Below are positions 47,520 through 58,731 of a stretch of DNA of 64,000 bases, in pieces. The notes beneath the pieces are model-generated. The model made no database searches, had not been told where the DNA came from, and saw only the letters and a program-made list of their open reading frames with translations. This stretch comes from Humulus lupulus (taxonomy: Eukaryota > Streptophyta > Magnoliopsida > Rosales > Cannabaceae): positions 29,145,107 to 29,209,106 of the forward strand of contig NC_084802.1 in the NCBI RefSeq assembly GCF_963169125.1, written 5' to 3'. Numbering within the stretch: the first letter of the stretch is position 1; each line of letters begins with the position of its first letter. A program made the translations under genes and the position numbers.

Positions 47520-48165
47520 TGTTAGGAATATATTTTACAAGATCATAAATATTTTCATGTATATTTCATATATTAATCAAATTAACATATGAAACAACCT
47601 AGAAACATGTTTCTAATGAATTCCATAAAGTAAATCAAATGATAGAGTTTGAGAATCTTACTTTTACGCAGCAGATATTGAGACTCATTCCTTCACTCTC
47701 TCTAACCCTTGTTCCTTTCTGTCGTAGAGTAATAACAAGAGAGTGAACTGGATCTTCAAACTACACAATCTTCCACAATTTCCTTTGATCACCTAGACTA
47801 GGGTGGGAAATTCTCAACACATGAGATGGAAAAATTATGGAGAAGAAGAGAGTGGTGATGGGCGGCCACAATAGGTCTCTTTTGAGTCTAGGGTTTTTAT
47901 TTTTTCACACTTATTTGACAACCCTAGACTTAAGTTCCTATTTATAGCATCATTTTAGGGTTAATTTAATTTAATTAAATAATTAAAATAATAGCTTAAA
48001 AATCCCTATATGGCTGAATATTAGATATTTTGCCAAGCCTTGGAATTTTTCCATTTTTAAATTCAAAGCATAAAAGCCGTTTAAATTTAAATACTATTAT
48101 TTTCTATAATTATATAATAAAAAATCCCTTATTAATTAAATATAATATAATGTATACATGTTTTC
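47520..48165 (-). repeat. Copia-type LTR fragment
   Basis: It begins TGTTAGGAATATATTTTAC, the complement of a copia LTR 3' end, with TACGCAGCAGATATTG (complement of a CTGCTGCGTA-type end) at about 47665. The minus-strand TATAAATAGGAACTTAAGTC at about 47935 is a likely TATA box. The right border against the pararetrovirus is not sharp and no target duplication was found. Confidence 0.5.
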
Positions 48166-49470
48166 ATTATATACGAAATTTGTTCTCGAACACCTCATCT
48201 ACAAGCTCTAGTGCTCCTATAATATCACCCTTGTCACCTACTCCTTCTTCATCTTTCCGCAAGTCCACAGCCAACAAACTTGACTTTCTTTATGAACTAT
48301 GATATGTTCCCGAAGAAAACAAGATTACCAATAACAACCTTCCTTTGATTAACCCATACTAGATTTTCCCAAAATCCATTACTCCTTTTACCCGGTCCAT
48401 TAAAGCCCTCATCAAACCTTCCTACAAAGCCCCAAAAGAATATATCCAAGCTTCTAAATTTAGTGAGTGTCAATTGAGAACTACTCCTGAGGTCCAACTC
48501 ATTACTTTAAAAATCCCTCTTGAATTTATTCCCCAGTGGATTGGGCAAGGATTCACCCATATTATTTTTGGTGTCATACGCTTAGCTATTTCCCTTCATG
48601 GCATGAAAGGGCCTTCCAATCGGCTGCTGAATGCCTTTGCTCGACACCCAAATGAGGAAATACCTGCTTGCAAGCATTGCAACCATAGAGACTACATTAA
48701 ATGCAGGAACAGTAATAACTACACTGTTCCATAACTTTAATATGTCTCTCAAAGACAATCGCTTGACTTATGCTTTCAAAGTTGAAGTCCAATTAGCTGG
48801 AATTGACCAAGATCTTACTTCCATTGGAGTTACTCTTCACTACCAGATGGCATACAGACTTCAAGATCACGCTTTGGATCTTTCTTTGCCAACAGCTGAA
48901 GAAGCATTACTGGTCTCGGTAGACTCTACCCAAGCTCAAACATGCACTCATATTCCAAGGAAAATCTCTATAGATGATCTTATGAAGATTTTGTCCAGTT
49001 CATGGATAAAAAACTATGAGATGTTCTATCAACCTCAAAAAGTTGTCCAGACTCTTACTGAACCATCTTATCACAAGAAAGAAGATGACTCTGTCAAATT
49101 AGTCTTTGACAGAAGTCAAACAAAGACTCCCAGTTGCTTTGCCACCCAGTACATGATGACTTCTGTCACACCAACGGGTGTGGAAATCCAATCATTTGAT
49201 TCTCAAGGCAGCCCTATTTATGCTTTCGAATCTTCGGATGGACATAAGTATTGGGATGTTTGCGACTGCAAAAGCTGCCTAAAAACAAAAGAATACCTCC
49301 CAAAGCGACATCCTAAATCAGGAAAACAGCTTAAGAAACAACTAGATAACGGAGAAAAATGAATAGGGTTGTTAGGCCAACTCTTTGGAAAGTTTGACTA
49401 TATTTTCAAATATTCTGCTCCCAAAGACTTACGTGACTCTCCTCCAGAACCAACTGGATGGGAAATTGAG
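48166..49470 (+). pseudogene. Pararetrovirus movement-protein region
   Basis: The best-preserved part is the open stretch 48474-48640, then a change of frame and an open stretch 48631-49362. The sequence matches the conserved core of the caulimovirid 30K-type movement proteins, which enlarge plasmodesmata so that virus can pass between cells. A Ser-rich leader precedes it (about 48180-48300). Breaks: TGA near 48300, TAG near 48361, a frameshift between about 48630 and 48650, and TGA at 49360-49362. The frame then continues to the solo LTR-7 insertion at 49470. Confidence 0.8.
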
Positions 49471-51719
49471 TGTAACGCCCTGGATAAGCCAGACTATTAC
49501 ATTGTGAGTTTAGAATTGTGTAAGACTTGATAATCAAGTCGTTTGAACATGAATGTGTTTCTAAAGTCAAGTGACAGGTTAGGGTTAAACGATTTTGATC
49601 GTAAAATGGTCGATTTTTATTAAAATAAGAATTTGATACATGGGATCCCAAAAATAAGGTTTGCATGGCGGATACATCCTACAAAAGTTAATATAATAGC
49701 AGCCAATCTAAATGGCAAAATATACATTTGAGCTCTAGTCCCTGTAATTCCCTCGGTTGTGGCGGTCGAGCAGCTATCGATGTACACTCCGCCCCCAAAG
49801 CTCTCCAACTCATGGTTGGTCCAACTTTCCCTTGCCTTTACCTGCACCACGTAGCATCCGTGTGCCAAGGCTCAGGAAGAAAACTTTAATCAACAAGAAT
49901 AGATAGCAACAAAGTGTATATAACAAACCTAGACCAACTAGTCCAATTAACAGTAGAATATAAATGCTAAACTAAGCAAGGACAATGGTTTAATCCAAAC
50001 ATATAGAATAATCATAATATAGATAATCAAGGGTGATCACCCTTAGGCTGAGCACTTAGGTCGAGATGTGTTCGATACACTCAGCATTAGCCCCGGCTCC
50101 CTTAGGTCCTACTTTCACATCACACATAACAGATATTCAGGTTATAGAACACATATGTCCATTTACAGGGAATCTCAGTCCCATCCACAATTTGGGTGTA
50201 GTTTTCTTATCTCGAATCTTGAGCGAAGGATCTAGAACGGTCCCGATCACGATCCTCAATCCTGAGCCTTAACAGTAACCCTACCACAAGCGACAATGGA
50301 TAACTATCAAAAATCTAATTAAATTAAATGCTTTGGAAACAAATACTAGCCTCCGGGACATCGAATTCTACTAAACTGGGTAGTAGAATTTGTCCCGAGC
50401 GCTTAGGTTTAAATCCCCGAGCCTAAAAACCAACCTAGGCGAGCCACGATCTAGCCCTAAGGGTAATGGCGTGCCTCAAGCCAGAGGCGCCAGCCTCTTG
50501 ATCCAAAGGGGAGGTAGGCTGCGAATTTCCCTTTAGGGCCGCGGTCCGCCTACAAGTCAGCAAGCCCCCTAGGGCCTCCTGGGGCACGCGGCCATAACAC
50601 CCATGAAATGGGCTGCGACGCGCCCCCGTGAACCCAAAAATCCTTGGGTTTTCTGCATGTTTCCCCAACTCATAGCCCTAGAATTCGACCCCAAACATGT
50701 ACTCAAGCCAAACTAGGTCCAAAACTCCCAATATTACCTCATAAACAATATACAAATAGCCTTTAACACTAGTTCAATCTCTCTTAAATCCCAAATTCAG
50801 AAACCAACCCAAGCACCCCTAAACAAATTCAAACCCAACCAAAATTCAGTAATTGGAATCTAAAGTCTTACCTCAGTTGATAGCTTAACTCCTCAACAAT
50901 TACTTGATTGTTCCTAGCTTAGTTTTCCCTAGATTTCCAGCTCAATTCTTCAATCCCTAAGCTTCAATTCCCAGACTTTTCCCATCTTAAACCAAACTTT
51001 CCCTTCAAGAATTCTTCTAACCTCAAAGCACAAGAGAAGGAGAGAGAATGAACATGTAAGAGGGAGGGAGAGAGAGTTTGAGAAGTTCCTATTAAGTTCT
51101 GCTTATTCTAGCCTAAGTCTAATTCATCCTAACTATATCCCTTTAATTAAAATGACCAAAATGTCCCCTATACTAACCTAGCATCCTATTTTCCCTTAAG
51201 GGCAAAATGGTCATTAACCCCAATTCCCGTTAATTCCTCGAGTCATCCTACAAATTCCCAATTAATCTCGTCATGGCCAACTAACTACCAAATACTTACC
51301 CATTACTTAATAGATCCCAAATATATGTTAAGTTTCCCAAAATACCCCTAAGCTCACCCCGAGCTGGGTATTAAACTTTATTTTGACTATTCTGCTTATC
51401 CGTTCACTAGGATCGCCTCGAGCCAAATACTGCAAAATATATCCATATAATAATGTGGTCTCAACCATTTAACACAAATAATCGCATTTATGCCCTCAAT
51501 GGGCCAAAATTACAAATAAGCTCATTATAAACAAGAACGGGCCCACATGCATATTTAATACTCATAAACATGCATATAAACATATTCATATTATCATATA
51601 AGTTATGCATGCCACATAGTCACGCATTTAATCAATAAATCACACACATATATCCAATTATGCCCTACCGACATGCTAATCAAGGCACTAAACCCTAATA
51701 GCATTTTTGGGACGTTACA
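49471..51719 (-). mobile_element. Solo LTR-7, Tekay-like family
   Basis: 2,249 bp flanked by TTGAG (49466-49470 and 51720-51724). It begins TGTAACGCCC and ends GACGTTACA. It contains the LTR block at about 49755-49880 (reverse complement GTGGTGCAGGTAAAGGCAAG), the GAGATAAGAAAACTACACC site (about 50200), a CpG-rich segment (50434-50630) and a GAG|GTAAGACTTT site (about 50875), all on the minus strand. It interrupts the pararetrovirus polyprotein in frame. Confidence 0.93.
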
Positions 51720-53870
51720 TTGAGCTTCCTCCAATAAACTCTCAGAAGCCTCCACTTTCAGCTCATCAACAGAACATTTTGCCATGCTACCAAAAAGCAG
51801 CAAAATGGATGCGACATCATGGAGAAGCCTTTCCTGCTCAAAATCGGTTCCAACAAATTCTACAAGTATGTATGATGACTACTACTGATTATGAGTCATA
51901 TTTTCCTCCTCTCAAAAAATTTGCTAGGCAAGACGACCAAGGTACGGTTTCTCACTAACCAAAGGTTCAAAACCCCACAACTAGGAACGTGGATGGGTCT
52001 CTCAAAATATTATCTCCAGCCGAAGAAGTTCTCAACTGGCAATCAGAAAATGTGATTGCCCAAAACAAGGTCTTAAAGAAAGTCGTGTTACAAAATACCA
52101 TAATAGAGACAACAGTAAAACAATCTCAGACTACTGTCATCGGTAAACTCACTGTAAAAATCAAACAGACTCATGAAGAGCTCCTAGCCATCATTAATGC
52201 AAACTCAGCCCCGATGCCAATATTCCTAGCGAAAGAAGGCGAGATGAAGAGCCTAAAAACTCAATATGAATCCCTCAAGAACAGGTTTTGCCAGCAAGAA
52301 CCGACAAAGGCTCCTTCAACTAGCCATTTGGGAACTTCGTCCCCGTTCGGGATAATTACGACACCGGTCCCTTGGCAGTTTGCTACAATACCAAAAACAT
52401 CCCAGTCTTTTCTTATTACTGGATATGTGCAAGAGGACTCTGTTGCATGACTAAGACACATGATTGATAAAAGTTAACAACAAAATACAAAAAAAGGGAA
52501 AAAGAAAGAATCACTAAGCCAACCGACAGAAGAACTTAAGAAGCTTATGGTTCACCCAGCCACAAATCCTCTATCATGAATGATTTGACATACAAGCACT
52601 CTCCACATCACAGAAAAAGAACTGGATTCAGCTGATCAAAGCTCTTCAGCTAGTTCAGACAAATCTTCAGATGACTAGTCTAAAGAAATGAGTTCAACTT
52701 CTAATGATATTATACCTAGTGATCCCGAAAGTTTATCCAGCGATGACGATGGAGCATTTCCACACTTGATGGTTCAACTTGCTGAATCAAACTCATAGGC
52801 CGAACCAATTATCACAAGTGAAGATGAAAGTGGAAATGAATCAACAACACCACATGTTCCCCAAAGACGAAAGAGTAAAAGTTCAAACTTTCAAACTTTT
52901 ACTTTAGATGACCTCCCTCCATCAAAATGGCATGAAAGGTTCCAAGAGTTTCAAGCTTGGCTCATCCTAGAATCACAAAGACCAGAAGCACAAACAAGAA
53001 TGGTTCTCCTCAACTTTGTCTCCCGATTTACAGGTACCCTACAAGATTGGTGGACAAGTCTGGGCGATTATAGACAGATGACGTTTTTACAACTTCCATC
53101 TGTCACCAATGCCTTGACCTATCTATATATTGAATTTTGCGGATAGGACGCTCAAGTCACTGAAAGACTACGCATAGAATTCTTCAAACGAAAATGTTGT
53201 TCAATGGATAAGAGAGATTTGGAGAAGCATTACAAAAAGATGACTCAACAGTTCTACCTAATAGGTGGAATTGATGATCCAAATCTAAAACAAGCTTTCC
53301 TCTCTTCCATACCAGAACCACTAGGAGAAGAAACCTTCAGACTTCTCTCGGGAACAGAAAAAACCCTAGTTGATGCTACGATTGGAGAAATCTATCAGCT
53401 AGTTCTAAAGGCATTGGAAAAGATGTGCTATCAACACAATTTTATCCAAGAATTCATGAAACAATCCAAGAGGCTCGGAAAGGTTTGCAGCCAAAAGGAC
53501 CTACGGATCAAATGTCCATCAGAATCAGCATGTTCTTGTCTTCCAAAGAAAAGCAACACAACAAAAGGATTAAAACCTTTAAGAAATTTAAATCCTCAAA
53601 GGAAAAGGGACACCGCTGATTCAAATTCCTATGGAGGATGCGCTCTTTCAGGAAGAAGTCTGATAGATGTTTTACCTGTGGAAACGAGGGACATTATGCC
53701 AAACAATGCCAAAAGGGAAAATTGCCAAACTAATCTCCCACAGTCAACAAACAACTGATGTATATCTCGAAGAAAATGACCTAGAATCCATCTTCTCTAT
53801 TGATGACGAAATGAATCCAAAACCCATATGTGCATTCGAACAACTGGAGACTTTAGATGAATTCTAACAC
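51720..53870 (+). pseudogene. Pararetrovirus capsid region with zinc knuckle
   Basis: It continues the polyprotein after solo LTR-7. A spacer with heptad-like, Lys/Gln/Glu-rich sequence (about 51980-52300) suggests a coiled coil, then a Ser/Asp/Glu-rich stretch (52640-52870), then capsid-like sequence (about 52900-53560). A CCHC knuckle (C-x2-C-x4-H-x4-C, all four ligands present) lies at about 53660-53705, in a different frame from the capsid core before it. Stops include TGA/TAA-rich spacer breaks, TAG near 52796 and TAG at 53143-53145, plus at least one frameshift. The capsid would package the DNA genome. Confidence 0.75.
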
Positions 53871-54300
53871 ATGGAAGCTATCAATACAATACAGTCATCT
53901 CCATGCAGGTCCTCTCAACAAAATATGCTCAGCCAATGAAAGTAGTAGCCTTCTTTGATACTGGAGCATCATACACCATGATGAACCCTGATGTTCTCCC
54001 CCCAGAATATTGGAGAAAAGAAAAACAATTCTTCCATGCTGCAAATAGAAGCATTTTCTGTACAAAGCTCATCAGTAAATAAATTAAATTACAATTCATC
54101 CCAGGATTCTCTATCACTCATAGAGTAATTGGCTCAAAATTACCAGGGAAAGATCTAATTATTGGTTTTTATGTCTATACCAAGAAAAAGGGTTTATGAA
54201 TCCTTCCTGGCGGCCTTGGCTACAAACAAAATTTTGCTCCATGGGAATCCATACCAAACTATTTCCTAATGCCTCCTGATCCATTCTCTCCAAGGTCAAA
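53871..54300 (+). pseudogene. Pararetrovirus aspartic protease region
   Basis: The active-site triplet Asp-Thr-Gly followed by Ala-Ser is encoded at about 53957-53971, in a retroviral-type protease context. In-frame stops follow near 54079 and 54197. The protease would release the mature proteins from the polyprotein. Confidence 0.75.
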
Positions 54301-55751
54301 CAAAGGCTCATAGAAAATTCCTGTGCTACAAGTCATGTCGATTTCCTCCAAGAATTTGAACGCCCTCTATGGAGAAATCAACAGTTCTTCATCAGTTTAC
54401 CATTCAAGCTCAATGAAGACATTAACCCTACCAAGGCAAGTCACCTAGGCATGAACCTAGAACATCAGCAAATGGGAACCGAAGAATGCAAAGAAATACA
54501 ACAACAAGGATTGATTGACCAACCACCTCTTCATGGGTGTGCCATGCTTTCTACGTCAATAAGAGATCAAAACAGGCTCGGGAAATAAAGACTGGTCATT
54601 AATTACAAGCCCTTGAATGAATTTTCGGCTGATGATAAATTCCCCCTGCCAAACAAGAATTCATTATATGCAAGCATGTCAAAGGCTCAAATATTTTCAA
54701 AATTCGATCTAAAGGCGGGATTTTGGCAATTGGGTATCAAACAAGAAGATAGATCGCCTTCTGCATTCCAAATCACCACTATTAGTACACTATCCTTCCT
54801 TTTGGTCTCAAAATAGCCCCATCACTGTTCCAAAAGGCCATGACCAAAATCTACGGCCCCATTCTAGATAAGGCCTTGATCTACATTGATGATATATTGC
54901 TCTTCTCACAAGATGAACAAGCCCATCACAATCTACTAGCCCAATTCATCTCTCTCTCATAGAAGCCCATGGGGTCATGGTATTCAAAAATAAGATACTC
55001 ATTGGACAAGCCCAAATTGACTATCTGGGAATGAAGCTTTTTAAAGGCCAATATGAGGCCCAACCTCACATAGCCCAAGAATTACTGAAGTTTCCCGAAA
55101 AGGACTTCACAAAGGTCCAAACCCAATAGTTCTTAGGAATTGTAAATTACTTATAGGATTTTGTCCAGCGGCTTTCGAAAATGACAAGACCACTCAGCGA
55201 CATGCTTAAAAAGAAAACTCCACCATGGTCACAAGAGCAAACTATAGCAGTCAAAAAAACTAAAGAAGATGATGCAGACACTACCACCTTTACAGATTCC
55301 TTATGTTGGAAAAAGAATTTTGCAGACAGACGCTAGTGATCGGTATTGGGGAGTTGTCCTACTTGAACAGGAGAAGAGAGGGAAAAGAAAAATATGTGGA
55401 TACAAGAGTGGCCACTTCAAAGATTCTTAGCTCCACTATCATTCTACCCTAAAAGAATTATTGCCTATAAAGATGGGTATTACAAAATTTGAATTCCATT
55501 TGATAGGTCATCATTTCTTGGTAGAAATGGACTTTTCCGTGTCAAAAGGAATGATCGGTCTAAAGAAAAGCAAGACGAAAAATGCCCAACTTTTGAGATT
55601 GGCAGTCTGGCTCGACAACTACTCTTTTGACATTAAACATATCCAAGACAAAGACAATATTGTGGCTGATTTCTTATCCAGATCACCCCTTGCTATAAAT
55701 CTAGCCTCAGGATACTTACCAAGAACCATCCCCATCGTCTCCCAAAAATAA
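54301..55751 (+). pseudogene. Pararetrovirus reverse transcriptase / RNase H
   Basis: RT blocks run from about 54590, with the catalytic Tyr-Ile-Asp-Asp at about 54882-54893. RNase H starts near 55323 with its Asp-Ala-Ser motif and ends at TAA 55749-55751, which looks like the natural end of ORF1. Breaks include TAG at 54960-54962, 55127-55129, 55154-55156 and near 55430, and several frameshifts. The last 290 bp (55461-55751) are open. The enzyme would copy the viral RNA into DNA. Confidence 0.83.
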
Positions 55752-55778
55752 TCACATACCATCCCATTCATACTCAAG

Positions 55779-56816
55779 ATGGCTTCTTCCTCTTCTGTCA
55801 AACACAATCAATATTTTCCCCGTGATGCAAAAAATATCATTTCAAAGACGTCTCACAAATCATCCAAAGAAAGAGCAACTCACAGAGCAATATTTCTTCA
55901 GAATTTTATGATTTCCAAACTCGGACCTTCTATACAAAATAACTTTGGAATTCATCCAAAGTATCCATTTGCTCAAATCCTACCTCTTCGAGACGCTATC
56001 TTCACACCAAAACTAGTAGCTCACTACTTCTGGTATTTGGCCAATGTTTTTACCATAGTTGTCGAGGTACAAACTCTGGCCTTGCACACATCAATAAAAT
56101 CATTCTTGGACCAAGAAAGGTTCAAACCGATTTACCAAGTCCAAATGGACATTCTGTCATGGTTCGCTCCATTGGGAAAATGGAAAAAGGTCCTATCGAC
56201 TGAATGGAAAAAGGTCAAGAATGGCAGGCCCACTTTTCTTTACCCACCAGACCCAAACGTTGCTAGCCTAATGAACTGTTATATTGTTCTCTTTCTTAGT
56301 ATTAATGCCAAACGTAATGCAGAACAGAATATAGTTATCAATCCAACATTTGAAGTCTACGGGTCAAAAGAAGAGTCACTATATGGTCTTGGGGGCCAAG
56401 AATACATGGACATCCAAAAAAGTTTGTTTGAGAAAAATTAGACTATACCTCCTAAGTTATGGACCAAGCCAGAAGAAGACACACCTTGGGAAACACTCCC
56501 TTCGGATTATACTTACAAAATAATGAGGGCCCTTGAAGCCTTCTACATTGCAGAAAATGAAACAAATCAGGCCGCCAAACTCAAAGAAACTTTAGAGCAA
56601 AAATATCTGTCAATATACAAATTGACCGACATTGAAGGGGAAATTTTGCGAAAAAGTAATTACTTTGAAGATTCTCAAGACCCACATGCCGACACTCCAG
56701 ATATGCAAGATCCTTGTCTCTTCCAATACACAGGAAAAGAATGGGATATGACATATATAGACTACGACGCCTGCCCACCAGCTGGCAGTGATCAGGATGA
56801 AGAAGAACCGACATGA
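55779..56816 (+). pseudogene. Pararetrovirus ORF2, unknown function (one in-frame TAG)
   Basis: ATG at 55779, 28 nt after the end of ORF1. The frame runs 346 codons to TGA 56814-56816, interrupted only by TAG at 56439-56441; both halves are in the same frame. The first 60 residues are Ser/Lys/Arg/His-rich, the middle has a Tyr/Phe/Trp-rich section, and the end is acidic. I do not recognise a domain. An extra ORF after the polyprotein is known in some caulimovirid genera such as the florendoviruses. It could be the virus's own protein or a captured gene. It is the least damaged coding stretch of this provirus. Confidence 0.65.
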
Positions 56817-57102
56817 TGGAATCCACTTCACGAGGACCTAACATATGATTCTGACTACGGGGCTAGCCATGAAACAATTTTTAAATAAATATTATGTCTT
56901 TTAGTCGTTTTCTATGGTCAGGGAATCTTATCTCTTATCTTGTCTACTTTACTTTATGCTTTGCTCATGGAATTTTATCCATTATCCGGTCCCAACTATG
57001 GTTGGTTTTGACTAGGGTGGGTTAAGTTTGTATGCTAGATTACATTGCTATATAAGGCCATCATCTTTCTTGGTGTAAGGCAGAGAATGACGAAGTAATA
57101 AA
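56817..57102 (+). promoter_or_regulatory. Pararetrovirus intergenic promoter and poly(A) signal
   Basis: TATA box CTATATAAGG at 57049-57058 and AATAAA at 57097-57102, about 45 bp apart. A poly(A) signal shortly after the cap site, bypassed once and used on the second pass, is the normal pararetrovirus arrangement and gives a terminally redundant RNA. Confidence 0.75.
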
Positions 57103-57414
57103 ATATCAGAGTGTTTATTATAAAAAAAATGTTCTTCTAAATCCTTCCTTTAGAGATTTCTAAAGTAGAGATAGTATGCATTGTGGATCGTATCTGAAGG
57201 CAACTACTGTTATAGGTTATTAGACTAACCTTCAAGTTAATTGAATTGGCAATCTATCCTTTATGATCGTAAGTCACACAGTTTGGAGTGTAAGTCGTGC
57301 AGATCCGTGTGAAAAATTATTGGGTTTATTAATTTGATAGTTTGTCTAACTAACTTATAACAGGAACACCTTAATGATATCAAAGCTACTCCTATGGTCC
57401 AATTCGTTACTTTA
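57103..57414 (+). other. Pararetrovirus leader with decayed primer-binding site
   Basis: TGATATCAAAGC at 57375-57386 differs from the initiator-Met primer site TGGTATCAGAGC at two positions, both G to A. A 29-bp stretch follows (57386-57414) that is near-identical to 48481-48509 in the movement-protein region, and the copia LTR then cuts in. Confidence 0.65.
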
Positions 57415-58671
57415 TATATATAATTATATTTAAATAATAATTAATTAATTTATTCAAATTAACTAATTATAATTTGAACCTTGATTTAATATAATTCATC
57501 AATTTGACATCAATTTTAAATAATTAATAAATTTGCCCAAAATTCTCTTTTCTTCTCTAAATTCCACATCTTAGTAAATTTGTCTGAAATTGACAAAAAA
57601 AAATTTGACATTCATAATTGATAATTAAATCAATTAATCGAGACTATCTAGATGATTTAATCAACTGCATTATGTGGACCATGGACCCAGGAATTCAAGC
57701 TCCAATAAGTTATCGTACAATTATTATCGAATAATTTCACTACCTTATTAATTTCTCATGACTCCATTAAAGACTCGAAATTGCACTCTTGAACTCATAG
57801 AATAATTTAAACTTAAAGTAAATATGTTATCCATTGTTACTGCCATAACTTTGCATTAAATCCTCTATAGATGATCTACAACTGAGTCGGGTAAAAATTA
57901 CTGTTTTACCCCTCATTGTATTTTATCCTTAAATTCCCCTAAGTTCCTTGTAAATGATATTTTCGTAAACTTTAATCACAGAAATGAGTACTCAATCATT
58001 TAACTCGTTGAACCAAGCTATAAGGTGATCATCATTTCACATCTTGCTAGAAGCTATAGATGTTCATATCTATGATTAACACTCCCACTCAATTATACTA
58101 CCAAGTCCCCAAGATGTAAGTATGGGGAAGTCCATAGGGTAAGCTGATAACGAAAAAAATCAAAGGACTTGAATAATATTGTCATTTAGAATACTAAACA
58201 CTTAGATTGAAATTGAATTGACCTATGGTCAACTTATGATATGACTATATTAGATAATAACGGTACATTTACTTATCTATCTAAAGTCAATATCGGTCCA
58301 GTCCGATGTAACAAATACATCTAATCTTATCTACTTTGCTAATGTTCTGGAAAGAACATAACACTACAATGTGTATGTAGATCATATCGTAGACTGGCAA
58401 GTAAGTGTAAATCATTTGCACTGACTAATCTTAGTACTAACTTATTTTGAACATATAATCATATTTATATTCCATTGTGATTACATCACTATAAATATGA
58501 TTAGCTATATGCTCGGGATTTAATAGAAGTTTACATTAAATAAATAATCATGACAATAAAACAAGTGAGCAAAGTGATTGACCAAGCCAAAAATTATTTT
58601 TATTCTTTTTATTGATAATAAAATGAGATTACAAAAAAATTGGGTTTTAATTAGGGCATAAAACCCCAAAA
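57415..58671 (-). repeat. 3' LTR of the degraded copia element
   Basis: About 1.26 kb. On the minus strand it starts TTTTGGGGTTTTATGCCCTA, where the usual TGTT appears as TTTT, directly after a purine tract (GTGGGAG) at about 58674-58680. It matches the plus-strand LTR from 63080 along the visible part, through phrases such as GGACCGATATTGAC. Confidence 0.8.
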
Positions 58672-58731
58672 AACTCCCACTTGCACTAATTGAAACCAAT
58701 GCCTTAATTCTACTAATCTCATTTCCTTGAT

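Larger units (their letters stand above)
48166..57414 (+). mobile_element. Endogenous pararetrovirus (Caulimoviridae), degraded, split by solo LTR-7
   Basis: On one strand, in order: a movement protein, a capsid region with zinc knuckle, an aspartic protease, RT, RNase H, then a second ORF, a TATA box, a poly(A) signal and a tRNA-Met-type primer site. There are no LTRs and no integrase. This is the Caulimoviridae plan with the RT polyprotein first and a further ORF after it. It suggests a florendovirus- or petuvirus-like genus, but I cannot settle that without a phylogeny. Length without solo LTR-7 is about 7.0 kb, a full genome equivalent. Numerous stops and frameshifts mean no functional polyprotein. 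Confidence 0.88.

Noticed and set aside
48030..48165. 5' part of a 90-codon plus-strand frame leading into the pararetrovirus
   Set aside because: The first ~45 codons lie in AT-rich LTR-like sequence; only the Ser-rich part after about 48170 looks viral.
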